Source: Adineta steineri (lineage: Eukaryota > Rotifera > Eurotatoria > Adinetida > Adinetidae). From it: 64,000 nt of DNA. Positions within the stretch are counted from its first letter, which is position 1; each line of letters starts with the position of its first letter. Location of the stretch: contig CAJNOI010000040.1 in NCBI GenBank assembly GCA_905250115.1, positions 62,868 to 126,867 of the forward strand, written 5' to 3'. Both the position numbers and the translations under genes were made by a program. Below, in pieces: positions 13,080-23,324 of the stretch. Below the pieces are notes generated by a model. The model was given only the letters and a program-made list of their open reading frames with translations. It did not search any database and had not been told where the DNA came from.

Positions 13080-16000
13080 TTAATTTAATTGTTTTGCACA
13101 ATGTATATGAACTTGACTACCATCGGGATAGACAACACAAGATGTTTCATAAAATTGATGTAAACAATGTTTACAACGTCGATATTCATTTACAATTACA
13201 TTTGAACATTTTAATTTCGCTAATTTTATATTTAATTTCTCATTTTGTAAACGACTTAAAGCTAATTCAAGTTTTGTCGAACGTTCTGTATATGAATATG
13301 AACGTACAGCACGTAGAAGAATATCTGCTAATAATGAAATTGACCAATGTGATGGTAAACGTTTTAAAATTTCAAGAAAATTAAATTCAATTTCATTATT
13401 ACAGAGAAGGCGAAGAAGTACTTGAGTTATTTCGTCTGGATGTCTAAATTTTTTTGTTTTTTAAAAGAAAATATGTTTCTTAGTTAGAAATTTACTTGTC
13501 TATACAAGCAAGAAGCACTTTGAATAATATATGAGCAACTATTTTTCGATCTTCACTCGATTTTTCATATGATAAAGCAGTACAATAATTTACTGCATAT
13601 TCAAAATCTTCAAGTTCGTTGACAAGTATTTCAAATGCTTGTTCAAAATTGTTCATCTAAATATGAAATAATTATTTGTATATATTAAAAATAGAAGAAC
13701 ATTCGAATGATTAACCTTGCCATAAAGAAGGGCTACTTCACGTTTTAATCGATCTGTTTGATTGATACGATGAAGAACTGATTGAATACGATAAGAATTT
13801 GATTTTATAAGAAATTCTTGGAGTTTTAATCTATAATGCAAAAAAACATTAATTAATTCAATAAAACAAAAAGTGATTATAAATTAACCTTATATGCTCA
13901 TCATCTTGAGGAGATTTAGACAGCAATTGATCGAGATAAATATTTACTAATGTTGTATGAATATCATCAGTCTAAAAGTATAAACAATTTATATTAGAAA
14001 TAATAACTTGTTTACGTGATAAATTTTCTGAAATTAGTTTTGACGAGGGAACTACCCGAAGTGTTACCGTCTTTTTGAGCTCATAGTGTAGATAGAAACC
14101 TGAAAAGGTATTAGAATGACCGACTGCCGTGTTCCTCCTCAGGGCCATGAGAAAAACTCACTTTCGAATTTCGACTTGAAACTTTGTACAAAGTGAGGTC
14201 TTAATGAGAGTAATTTATTGTGAAAGTTTCAGCTTTCCTCAATACTCCTAATGTCAAATAAGAATACCAACACCAGCCTTTCTAAATGGCATTAGTTTAT
14301 CGTAGCCATATCTTCGAATAGGAAAAAGGAGTAGCTCACTTTGTACAAAGTTTTAAGACGAAATTCGAAAATGAGTTTTTCTCATATTCCTACGGAGGAC
14401 TACAGCAGCCTATTATCCTGATATCTCAACAAAAGCAAGATTTAGGGATGAACCCTTTTTGGGGTTTCTGTCTATACTATAAGCTCAAACGGAAGATGAT
14501 ACTTCGTGTGGTTCCCTCGTTAGTAAATTATGAAAACTTTAAATTTCGAATCGAGATCTTCATATATACTATTTATCAATAATCGACTACTGCTCCGATG
14601 ATAATGATATTAACCCGATTGTTATAGATTGAGTTGAAGAGGAATTATGACGAACAGTAGCTTATACTACTGCAAACTTTATCGCCCGAAAACTAGGGAT
14701 AATTGTAGTTTCAGAAATTAACTAATAATCTTACTTCAATCATTAATTTAAAAGCAGCTTGTTCAAGATAATTTCTTAATGCTGTTGGATATGGTTTTAA
14801 TAAACTCATAACTCGATCAGAACAAAATATATCATCATTTGATTCATCTTTATGTTTAGCAATAAAAATCTAAACATACATATTTTATATATATTTTCAA
14901 ATAAAAAAAATCTTTAATGACTTTTATGGCCAGTTCTTCTTCGTTTTGTTCTAATAACCATTTTGCAATAGAAAATTCCACTGACCGATCAATATTTCGT
15001 TCAAGAATATATTTCGCAATAACCCAAATGCCTGGAAATGTATCATCATCATTTGGATATTCTTTCAATACAATTCTATACTAAATGAAAATTTAAGAAA
15101 TCAAAAGAAAATAATAAAAAATTCCATTCAATTACTTTTTCCAAATTTCAATTGTTTCTTCATGTTTATCATGAGCAGAATAAAGTATTGCAACACCATG
15201 ATAAAGTTGAGCATTAAAAAGTAAATTATTAAAATCAATTGGAATAAATGAAGCATTTTTTTCAAGAAATTCTATTATCATTTCACGTGATTTTATAATT
15301 AAATAAGCTTTCAATATCGATGAATAATAATCCTTTGAATAATATAAAATAATTCATTTGATACATATTAGGTTTTTTGTACTTACAGGTTGAAGAGAAA
15401 AGTCTGTTGATCGTTTTATCATATAATCACAAAATGCAGTTAACCATTGTATATATTTCGATCGATTATTTTCATCGAAATTTGGCCATGGAGAATTTAA
15501 TGGTAAAAAATCTGCTATATAGTTTATAATTTCATAAAAATCTAAATGAATCGCATCGAATAAATCTAATGCTTGGATAACATTCAATGAAGTAAATTGA
15601 ATAAAACCAATACGTTTTTGAGTTGATATTATAAGTGAATTTGTCTGTTGTTTTTCAGTAATTGAACAAGTACTTTTTGCTAAATTTAATGCTTCATCTA
15701 ATCGATATTTAATTAATAATTGATCTATTTGTTTTTCGATACTAATTGACTCAAGTAAATAAATCTTATCTTTAGTATTTATAAGAATACTATTTCGATT
15801 TTCTTCAGGAATATTTATTAGAGTTCGACAATACCCAACATGTATCTTTTGTTTTGGTTGATCATCTAAATAACTAAAAGAAAATAAATGAAAATATTTT
15901 TGTTTTAATTACACAAAAAGAAACAAGCAGACCTATAAATATGAATATAATCATTGACAACTGCGATTAAATATGGGTGTGAATAGATAAACATATTTGG

Positions 16001-19000
16001 TTGACTAGTAAACATAATTGGAGCACGTTGACTTGTGCCTTCTAATGTGGTTGTTATACCAATATTAGGACCATTGATTAAATATTCACCCTATGAAAAA
16101 TATTTATAGATCATATCAATTTATGTCTATTATAAAGATAAAACAATGATACAATCAATTTCTACTAATGATGGAACCTTCTGAGATGGTACATCCCGTT
16201 TTCATTCATTCATATCTCAGTTAGTTAAGTATATTGAGATAGTAAAAACACTAAAGGGGATTTTCCCCAATCTCATTCTTTCAGTAATTGATCCCATTTT
16301 ACTAGATTTTCGACCCATTATTAGATATATACCTCAAAAAATAAACTTCGGAGTTTTTACTATCTCAATATACTTAGCTAACTGAGATATGAATGAGTGA
16401 AAACGAGATGTACCACCTCAGAAGGTTCTCTCGTAAGAATTCCTTTCTAGATAGAAACAAACAGGGGCGTATTGAGGCCAAAAAGGGGAGGGGGAGGCGT
16501 ACAATGGACATAGGTCATATTTTTACTATTTTCAATGTAATATCTAAAAGGGGGGAGGAGCGTCACGTTCCTGCAAACAAGTTTATATTTACCGATGTAA
16601 TATTTGTACAATAAGATGGTATACTCGAATCATGTAGTGTAAAAATAATTTGAGAAGAACTTATTGATAGCCGATCGTTATTTATCTCAAGAATATATGT
16701 AAAATACTTTGTTTCTGAACATGCTAAAATTCCATATTCATCCATACTCTAAAACCAAAGTCAAATTAATCTAAATTCTTCTATTAAAATATACTATACC
16801 ATTGATATTAATGACTCTTGCACAGATAGTTCCTGTATGAAATTAATTTTTGTTAGATCAAGTAGATAGAGTTGTAATTTATTACGTTTTGTTGATAGAC
16901 ACATCTAAATTGACTTAAATAAACAAAAAATTTGTTATATATTTATTAAAATCTTACATCAACAGATGCTCCTTGGGAAGATTTATTTGATATAGCAAAT
17001 GTTATAATATTTTTTAATTTTATATTTGGTATAAACTAAAATTTCATATACATCCAAGGAATAAATAATAATATATATCTTACTTGTAAATTACCACTAT
17101 TAAGTATTTGAATAATATTATCACTCAATGTAATAACACGTTGAAGAGACGGTGGACCTACTTTTATTTTTACAACTGGTTTACGCTAAAACAAACAAAC
17201 TAAATATCGAAGAATAAAACTTATTCATTTATTTTACTGTTCCAAGATGAATACTACCAACACGTTGACAATTAAATTCATCTTCCTGTGAATTTGTTAG
17301 ATTTTTTTGTAATTGAAATTTATGAACAAAACTAAACGAAAAAAATTATTAAAATTACAATATAAAATGTCAACATAGATCTTTTTTTTCTTCTTCTTAA
17401 CATTCGAATATTAAATCAACTTGACATTTATTTTATATAAAAGTACAATAATCTGTATACAAAGACATAATTTTTCTTTTCAATCTAATTTCGTAAATAA
17501 CACATGCATAAAATTTGAAAGAAACAAAAAAATTTTTTTTTTGCTTATGATATAATTCATAAAATGTCTTCTAATCTATATGATTAAACCTGTCATTTGT
17601 TTCTGAATGACTTGTTCATTCTCGGATAAAATATACATATAAAATAAAGGGTGTCACCGTGTCATTTCATTGATTGATTCTCTTAAAAGTAGACTATCAC
17701 ATACACACATTAAATTAAATCGATAACATGAAATGTATGTGTTATTAAAATGTCATTCAAATAAAAGGTTAAATATCTATCTAAATAGAACAATTGATCG
17801 ATTGATTAAACAAGATTTTTCTTTTTTTTTTTGTCTCAATCAATTTATTGATAAAACAGGTGTCTTTAATATCCTTATTTTCTTATCAGTGATATCACAT
17901 CAGACAGAGTAAATGCTCCCAGCTTATTTATATATATATATATATGTAGAACAACGCCCTGTTTTATACAAGACTAAATTGTACAGTCGATTAATCATAT
18001 TCTTCTCTTTATACAAACAAAACTGAACGAGACAACTGTACCCCTGCAGGGAAATATAATTTATCAGCATAATCGGTTGATCGACCTGTATGCTAAGGCT
18101 TTTTCTATTTTAGAAGAATGATTGAAAGTTTATTGACATAAGTTCTTTCGCTATGTTCAAGAAATGAACACACACGCACACACACGTATATTGAGTTCAA
18201 TTACCACTTGGCTAGCATCGATTATTTATCTTGATCATAGAGCACTTGGTAAATATCATTTAAAAGTATTGAACGTGTTCATAATCTATGTATATACTCG
18301 ACATATATGTATGTATTCAATTGATACAGCAATGTGAATAACGAACGTCTGACGTTATTAGATATTTGTGCGATAGAGAGAGAAAAAAAAATTTAATTAA
18401 ATAGAAAATCACCGAATTATATCAAATTATTTCTTTTTTCTGTCAAATAAATGATAATGAAATAGGTATAATAAATAGAAAATGTACTGTTAGATAATTC
18501 ATATTTAATTTTAATGATGAAGAAGTATATAGTGAAGAATTAATTGATTCGAATGATAATGCAATACCACAAGATTCGTATTCATTTTGTTTCGCTTTTT
18601 TATATTGACGTTTAAGTTGAATTGTTAAACATTGAGTTTCATCGAGTAATGAACGAAAACAATCACGTAAACGTGAATAGATATTACAATCATTATCAAG
18701 TTGATCGGCATAGGAAGAATCTTGTATACAATTTTCGAATTTAAATTGACAAAATTGTGAACGAAATGGTTGTAATGTACCAAGAATATTGAATAGTTGA
18801 TTTGATGATTGATCATGTTCATCAGTTTCCGAAAAACTATATTTTAATATTGATAATATGATAAATAATTGTGTAAAAAAATTCGAAATTCGAATGATCA
18901 TTATGAAAACGATACTAATAAGATTTAATTGAATCAACACAATATTGAATGGATATATGTATATATACAGGAAGAAGAGTTCTAATTTACATTGCTATCG

Positions 19001-20694
19001 CTGTTGAGTACACAACATGTCGAAAGAGAAACGAGACGAAACGATAATGATAAAGAATAGTAAAGACAGAAATATGATAGAGCATATTTCTCTCCATTTT
19101 CTCTCTCTTTCTCTCTGTTCTATTCAAGTGTTGGAGAGAAGGAAGGCAAAAGAAAATATGTTCTCTCTTATGTTCACTATGATTATAAGAGAGAATTGCA
19201 CTATACTAACCAGTGATTATGGTAAATGAATGAATGACCAACGGCGACGATTATTTTTTGTTCCGTGCAAAAAATAGGCGGAGGAAATCTCTTACATCAC
19301 AGCATGAAATAAGATTATTTTAGAAAACATGATTTTCAAACAAAATAAACATATTTATTTTAACTTAATAAATCGTTTTTATTTCTATATCTACTTATGA
19401 TTTATCTTTCTCTTTACGAAATAAATTAATAATTATCTCTCTTGATGACACATTTTACGAGTGTCTATCTTTTGATCTCTAAAGTTGTCATCGGTCATTT
19501 CCTTTTCTCATCAACAATGCCTATTAAAATGTCAAGTACTACTCTCTTCTTTTATTATAGACAATCAATATGTATTATATATGATAATCACGTATTCATC
19601 ATAAGTTATAAACACTTTCAATTGCTGATAAAGTTTCGAGTGACTAACAAATATAGAGGAAAAAAACGACAAGATGTATCATACAATTCTATGATAATTC
19701 AATTTGATTTCTTTGTTAACAAAAAAAATGTCATTGCTACGAAAATGTTATTCAATATGTAAATAGTTAAAATACACATATGTAAAGATTTATTTATGTA
19801 TAAGGAAAAAAAAAACTAATGGCCATGATTAAGTATAACAAGGCATTCTTTTTCTTTCTTATATAAGATATTGATTTTCATTCCTTCAATATCTAGACAT
19901 TTGACTCTTCGTATTAATATTTTGTGTATGTTCTCTATTGCCTATCGTCCATGATCCAATAAGAAGGGGAAAAAAGAACCTGATATGCATTGCGATTAGA
20001 ATAATACCATCACCATTATACATCTATAATTTATCTTCATAAAGAAGGAAGCACAGACGCAACATGTGCGTTCAGATATTTGTCTATGGAGAAAAAAAGA
20101 AGATTTCTTTTCTATTTCATACAGAATGGGGGAATTGGTTAGTCTATCGTAATTTTTCATGGATAAATAATTTATTTTAAAAGGTTGCTTATCGATTTGA
20201 AATTCAAATCAAATCGTCCACTTAATGTAGTGAAGCAAATGAAATGCAAAAAAAAATTAAATGACAACATAAGTTAATTATTCTATGATCTAATATTTAA
20301 ACTTGAAAGGATCGAAAAGAACATACAATCTTTGTAACCTTCAAATACAACTGAATGTCAGTTGAATAAAAAACGACAAACGATTATGATTTTTAACTGT
20401 ATTTTCATTTTCTATGGCACTTAAGTATTTAATAAACCAGTAAAAATAACTTACCCATCAGTAGTTCCAATATATAAATCGTTAATACGGGTCGAAAATT
20501 GACTAGACGTTGATATTGAATAATTATTTATATCAATGCATTCAATCTTAAAAGAAAAAGAAAAGACGTTTTATATTAAACTATAAGAAAAATTTGATTG
20601 ATAAAATATTCATAATTATTACCTCTCCTATATTACCATCAATTTGATTTTCTCGAGACCATAGAGTAGTTAATGAAAAAATATCAAGTGTCAT
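13080..20694 (-). CDS. TGFBRAP1: TGFBRAP1 / VPS3-like CORVET tethering subunit
   Basis: Sixteen exons, all in consistent phase, give 850 residues (human 860): 20694-20623, 20546-20455, 17331-17238, 17185-17084, 17035-16958, 16904-16800, 16748-16593, 16090-15933, 15873-15387, 15332-15136, 15075-14922, 14869-14735, 13971-13889, 13830-13716, 13656-13496, 13443-13080. The N-terminal half is a CNH-type beta-propeller (IECIDINNY, DLYIGTTDG, LIAVVNDYIHIYSYLDDQPK). The middle holds RIGFIQFTSLNVIQALDLF and the VPS39_1-like helical solenoid (FNAQLYHGVAILYSAHDKHE). The C terminus ends in the VPS39_2 zinc motif CKHCLHQF..HIHCAKQ. The family bridges Rab5 endosomes in the CORVET complex. I favour TGFBRAP1 over VPS39 because each exon aligns to remembered TGFBRAP1. 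The donor after 14922 (GTCATT) is weak but phase requires it. Three introns carry insertions or a nested gene. Confidence 0.92.
13972..14734. other. TGFBRAP1 intron 12 enlarged by a palindromic insertion
   Basis: This 763-bp intron is more than ten times the local norm. Nearly all of the excess is the long inverted-repeat element at 14043-14520. No coding potential was seen. Confidence 0.7.
14043..14520. mobile_element. long imperfect palindrome, MITE/foldback-like element
   Basis: The left arm (14043 to about 14205) and right arm (about 14335 to 14520) are imperfect reverse complements along most of their length. Examples are CGAGGGAACTACCCGAAGTG against the reverse complement of CACTTCGTGTGGTTCCCTCG-like sequence at the right end. 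Internally, ATGAGAAAAACTCACTTTCG at left pairs with CGAAAATGAGTTTTTCTCAT at right. A spacer of about 130 bp separates the arms. It encodes no protein. The right end is followed by TA; the left flank is GA, so a TA target duplication is only half preserved. Confidence 0.75.
16168..16433. mobile_element. palindromic MITE with ~80-bp terminal inverted repeats and TA flanks
   Basis: The left end (GGAACCTTCTGAGATGGTAC, CATATCTCAGTTAGTTAAGT, TATTGAGATAGTAAAAAC) is repeated inverted at the right end with only a few mismatches. The flanking bases are TA on both sides (16166-16167 and 16434-16435), as for Tc1/mariner-type insertions. The spacer holds no reading frame. It lies in TGFBRAP1 intron 8. Its outer end, ACGAGAGAACC on the reverse strand, resembles the ACGAGGGAACC end of the element at 14043-14520, suggesting one superfamily. 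Confidence 0.8.
16462..16573. mobile_element. short hAT-like non-autonomous element
   Basis: About 112 bp begins CAGGGGCGTATTGAGG and ends CGTCACGTTCCTG, so the ends share an inverted CAGG..CGT motif. It contains two G-runs (AAAAGGGGAGGGGGAGG and AAAAGGGGGGAGGAG) absent from surrounding DNA. Flanking octamers GAAACAAA and CAAACAAG agree at 6 of 8 positions, consistent with a decayed 8-bp target duplication. It sits 28 bp from the palindromic MITE, in the same intron, and abuts the donor end of the exon at 16593. Confidence 0.55.
17332..20454. other. 3.1-kb TGFBRAP1 intron 2 with a nested gene
   Basis: The flanking exons join in phase (ACTGATGG then TTTTGTTCATA) to give the propeller segment TTDGFVHKFQ, so the intron is real. 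It is exceptionally long for this window. Apart from the small gene at 18443-18901 it holds microsatellite-like AT/CA runs (17933-17945, 18165-18186), a TCTC pyrimidine tract near 19088-19120, and no other recognisable gene. Confidence 0.7.
18443..18901 (-). CDS. small secreted, probably GPI-anchored Cys protein (unrecognised), nested in an intron
   Basis: An intronless frame of 152 codons starts at ATG 18901; an upstream in-frame GTG is not used. Residues 1-24 (MIIRISNFF..ILSILKYSFS) form a signal peptide. The mature part has six cysteines (QFCQF, ENCIQ, NDCNI, RDCFR, TQCLT, ESCGI) on a helical-looking core. The protein ends in a hydrophobic tail (VHFLFIIPISLSFI) preceded by a Ser/Asn-rich stretch, as in GPI-anchored proteins. 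I do not recognise the family; the spacing resembles small Cys-paired extracellular domains of invertebrates. It is on the same strand as the host TGFBRAP1, so it needs its own promoter or must escape host splicing. It could be a chance frame, but signal peptide, paired cysteines and tail together argue otherwise. Confidence 0.6.
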   Translation of the reverse strand: MIIRISNFFTQLFIILSILKYSFSETDEHDQSSNQLFNILGTLQPFRSQFCQFKFENCIQDSSYADQLDNDCNIYSRLRDCFRSLLDETQCLTIQLKRQYKKAKQNEYESCGIALSFESINSSLYTSSSLKLNMNYLTVHFLFIIPISLSFI

Positions 20695-22166
20695 GTTAAT
20701 AATAAATCTAAAAATATATAGAACAATTTAATTTTGTTTGTAACATTTCACGTGTTAGGTCGTATTCATAGAAATCTTTTTGTTTCAAAACATGATTTTT
20801 TGCAATTATTTATTTGTATAGCAAAATATAATTAGAAAATTTTTCTTTAGCAAATAATAAATCAACTACATTACATTTCATGCTTACTATTAGAGAAAAT
20901 ATTTGATGGTAATTGTATAAGTATGCTTCATATGATTCTAATCAAAATAAACAAGATATATAAGCTATTTCATGTAGGAATACCAAGTTTCTTGCTATGA
21001 TTTATTCTCAACATACATAAAATTCATTTATACTTTTTAAAATTGAATTGATCTCTATATTAGATATACAGCTGATCATATGTTTTTTAATCGTAATATG
21101 TTCAAGGAAATGTATATGAATTTTTGTCTAAATTCAAAAACTATTGGTTCCATAATTAGTTGATATATATCGTAGTGTAAGGCAGTAACTATTATCTTCC
21201 GGAACCATAATACTTTGAATATGGATTGAAATATTGCTTAGTATTCTAGAATGTGTTAACTATCCAAAGAAATTAGATTACATTTCATAATGAATTATCC
21301 GAGCAGTTTTGATTTAGGCAATATATCATTGTAATTCGAAAATCCTCTAAAATAATCTTCGCTAATTTTTACAAGGATCTGTTAAGTACCTTAGTTGATA
21401 AAGGAAACATATAAAATCAAGTAGTTATAGAATGAATATGAATTTAAATATGCTATATTTATTTTAACTTCGAAGATAAAAGAATTGTGGATCCAAATTC
21501 TTATCTAAACTTTACTTTAGTCAAAAGAAAACCTTGAGCCATAGCGTCATAAAAGAGATGTATAAAAATACTTCTCACATAGATAATATTCACATGCTTA
21601 TTTTTTGATTTCTTATTTGATTTTATCAAATAGAATTGTTGGACTTATGTACAATGAAAGATATTCTATTTTAAATTCATTGATCGTTCTAAATATCTCA
21701 TATAGAAAACTAAAACTCTTTCAAAAACCATAATCTCCTATCTTATCTTCATTAATTGGTTATTTAATAACCAATAGAAATCATTTCTTTAACCTCAATG
21801 TCTTGTTTGCATAAATCACTTAATAAGTCTTATTGTATTCGATTAAAAAATTTTACTTTTTATATTCTTTCATTTAAAAACCAAAAATAAAGAAAATTTT
21901 ATTTATATTTCTCAAAAATTTTCTTGTTGTATATTCAACTTTTTTCCTTCCTAAAATCTGTGACGTCATTCGCTAGAAATTGTTGTACGCGTATCACACA
22001 TTCTTCCCTCGCCTTTTGTTTTCTCTTCGTAAGAAGATCACCTATTTATCTTTCGTTATACCCTACCCATATTGCTTACATATTCGATATATCCATATAT
22101 TTGTTAGTTTAAATTCTATTCAGGTGAGAATTTGTTTTTTCTTATTATTTAACGAAATATAAAATC
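20695..22166. other. divergent intergenic region between TGFBRAP1 and TIMM29
   Basis: About 1.5 kb separates the two start codons and must hold both promoters. TGFBRAP1 has a T-rich acceptor-like TATATATTTTTAG 13 nt before its ATG. No further gene, RNA or repeat was recognised; open frames near 21924-22160 are short and featureless. Confidence 0.5.
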
Positions 22167-22721
22167 ATGGCCTCTTTGGTCAAAGCTAATAATCTTATTA
22201 TACGTCGTCCAGCATTATTTGTTTATAAATATATTAAACAACTTGCATTTGATTATCGCGATGCATTAATTGATACAGGAAAAAATCTTGTTAAACGTCC
22301 AATAAAAACAATATTTTATTCATCAAATATATGTTTTTTTATCTATGCATATCGAACAATGCCATCATTTAATTCGTATAAAAATGATTTAGTACAATTT
22401 CGTCAACAACAAATCTTAACATCAAGTCTTATACGTAATAAACAAGTGGAAAATTATATCGATACAATTGAACAATTATTATTACGCGAACAAATACATT
22501 TTGTTGATTGTTATCTTTTTTCATTGATTATTTACAAGAATCAACATCGTACAAATGAATTTTCATATAAATTCTATGAGAATGTATGTAAATATCTTCA
22601 TTTAAAAAGAAATGCAAGAATTATCGATATTGGAATATGTAATCGATGGTTTCAATTAAATCGAAAATTACAACAAGCTGATATTTTTGATGAAATTAAT
22701 AATAAAAAAATTGCTTTGTAA
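22167..22721 (+). CDS. TIMM29: TIMM29-like mitochondrial inner-membrane translocase subunit
   Basis: A single exon encodes 184 residues. The order of conserved pieces matches human TIM29. These are an N-terminal FDYRDALIDTG segment, one membrane helix (about residues 47-64, TIFYSSNICFFIYAY), RNKQVENYIDTIEQLL, HFVDCYLFSLIIYK, then ARIIDIGICNRWFQLNRKL with QADIFDEIN. TIM29 is a metazoan-specific part of the TIM22 carrier translocase and contacts the outer-membrane import complex. The rotifer-like protein stops soon after the IND/IFDEIN motif, so it lacks the long charged tail of the human protein (260 residues). The start is the first ATG, in a good context. Low-complexity sequence is absent, unlike many neighbours. 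Confidence 0.88.
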   Translation: MASLVKANNLIIRRPALFVYKYIKQLAFDYRDALIDTGKNLVKRPIKTIFYSSNICFFIYAYRTMPSFNSYKNDLVQFRQQQILTSSLIRNKQVENYIDTIEQLLLREQIHFVDCYLFSLIIYKNQHRTNEFSYKFYENVCKYLHLKRNARIIDIGICNRWFQLNRKLQQADIFDEINNKKIAL

Positions 22722-23324
22722 TATAATAGAATACAAAATGTTTAGAGAAAAAATAGAACGAAACAAAAAAATTCGATTATCATTTCTTTTGTTCTCTTTG
22801 CAGATAGAGATAAAGAAGAAAAAAAACAGAAAGAATATCGGTCGCCACCTTATTCGTCGTCGTCTTCATCGTCGCTGCGAACAGATGTTTTTTAGTACTT
22901 TCTTTTTCTATACATCTTCATTTTCGCTCGTGCGCTTTCTTTTATTGATATGATATCGAGCTTACACATACATCTGATGTATGTATGTGTGTGTGTGTGT
23001 ATGTGTGCATGTAAAGAGAAAAAATTTGTTCGTCTACTGATGAACAATCGATAGTATTGTGTTTGAATTCGAACGTGTATATTTTTTTTCTTTCTTACTT
23101 TATGTCTTTGTCTTTCATATATATTTATACACATACATCACATTTGTTGTTTTATTGACTTTGTTCTTCGCGTTTTTTTTTCTTTGTTAATGAAAGGAGT
23201 CACATTCATTGTAATAAAACATTCTTAGTCATTTTTTTTACCTTTTCGATAGAATGATATTTTGACTTGAGTTTTTTTCTTTTCTAACCTTTTCTCATTT
23301 ATTTTTTCTAGGACTAAAGAAATC
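22722..23324. other. intergenic: TIMM29 3' flank and vigilin leader
   Basis: It contains a TG/TATG microsatellite at about 22977-23010 and T-rich tracts. A strong acceptor-like TTTTTTCTAG ends at about 23311, 14 nt before the vigilin ATG, implying a 5' UTR intron or a trans-splice site. Confidence 0.5.

Noticed and set aside
18902..18940. Longer N terminus for the nested secreted protein
   Set aside because: It would start with GTG; ATG 18901 gives a normal signal peptide.
19442..19762. 106-codon + strand frame in the large TGFBRAP1 intron
   Set aside because: No domain, no signal, chance composition.
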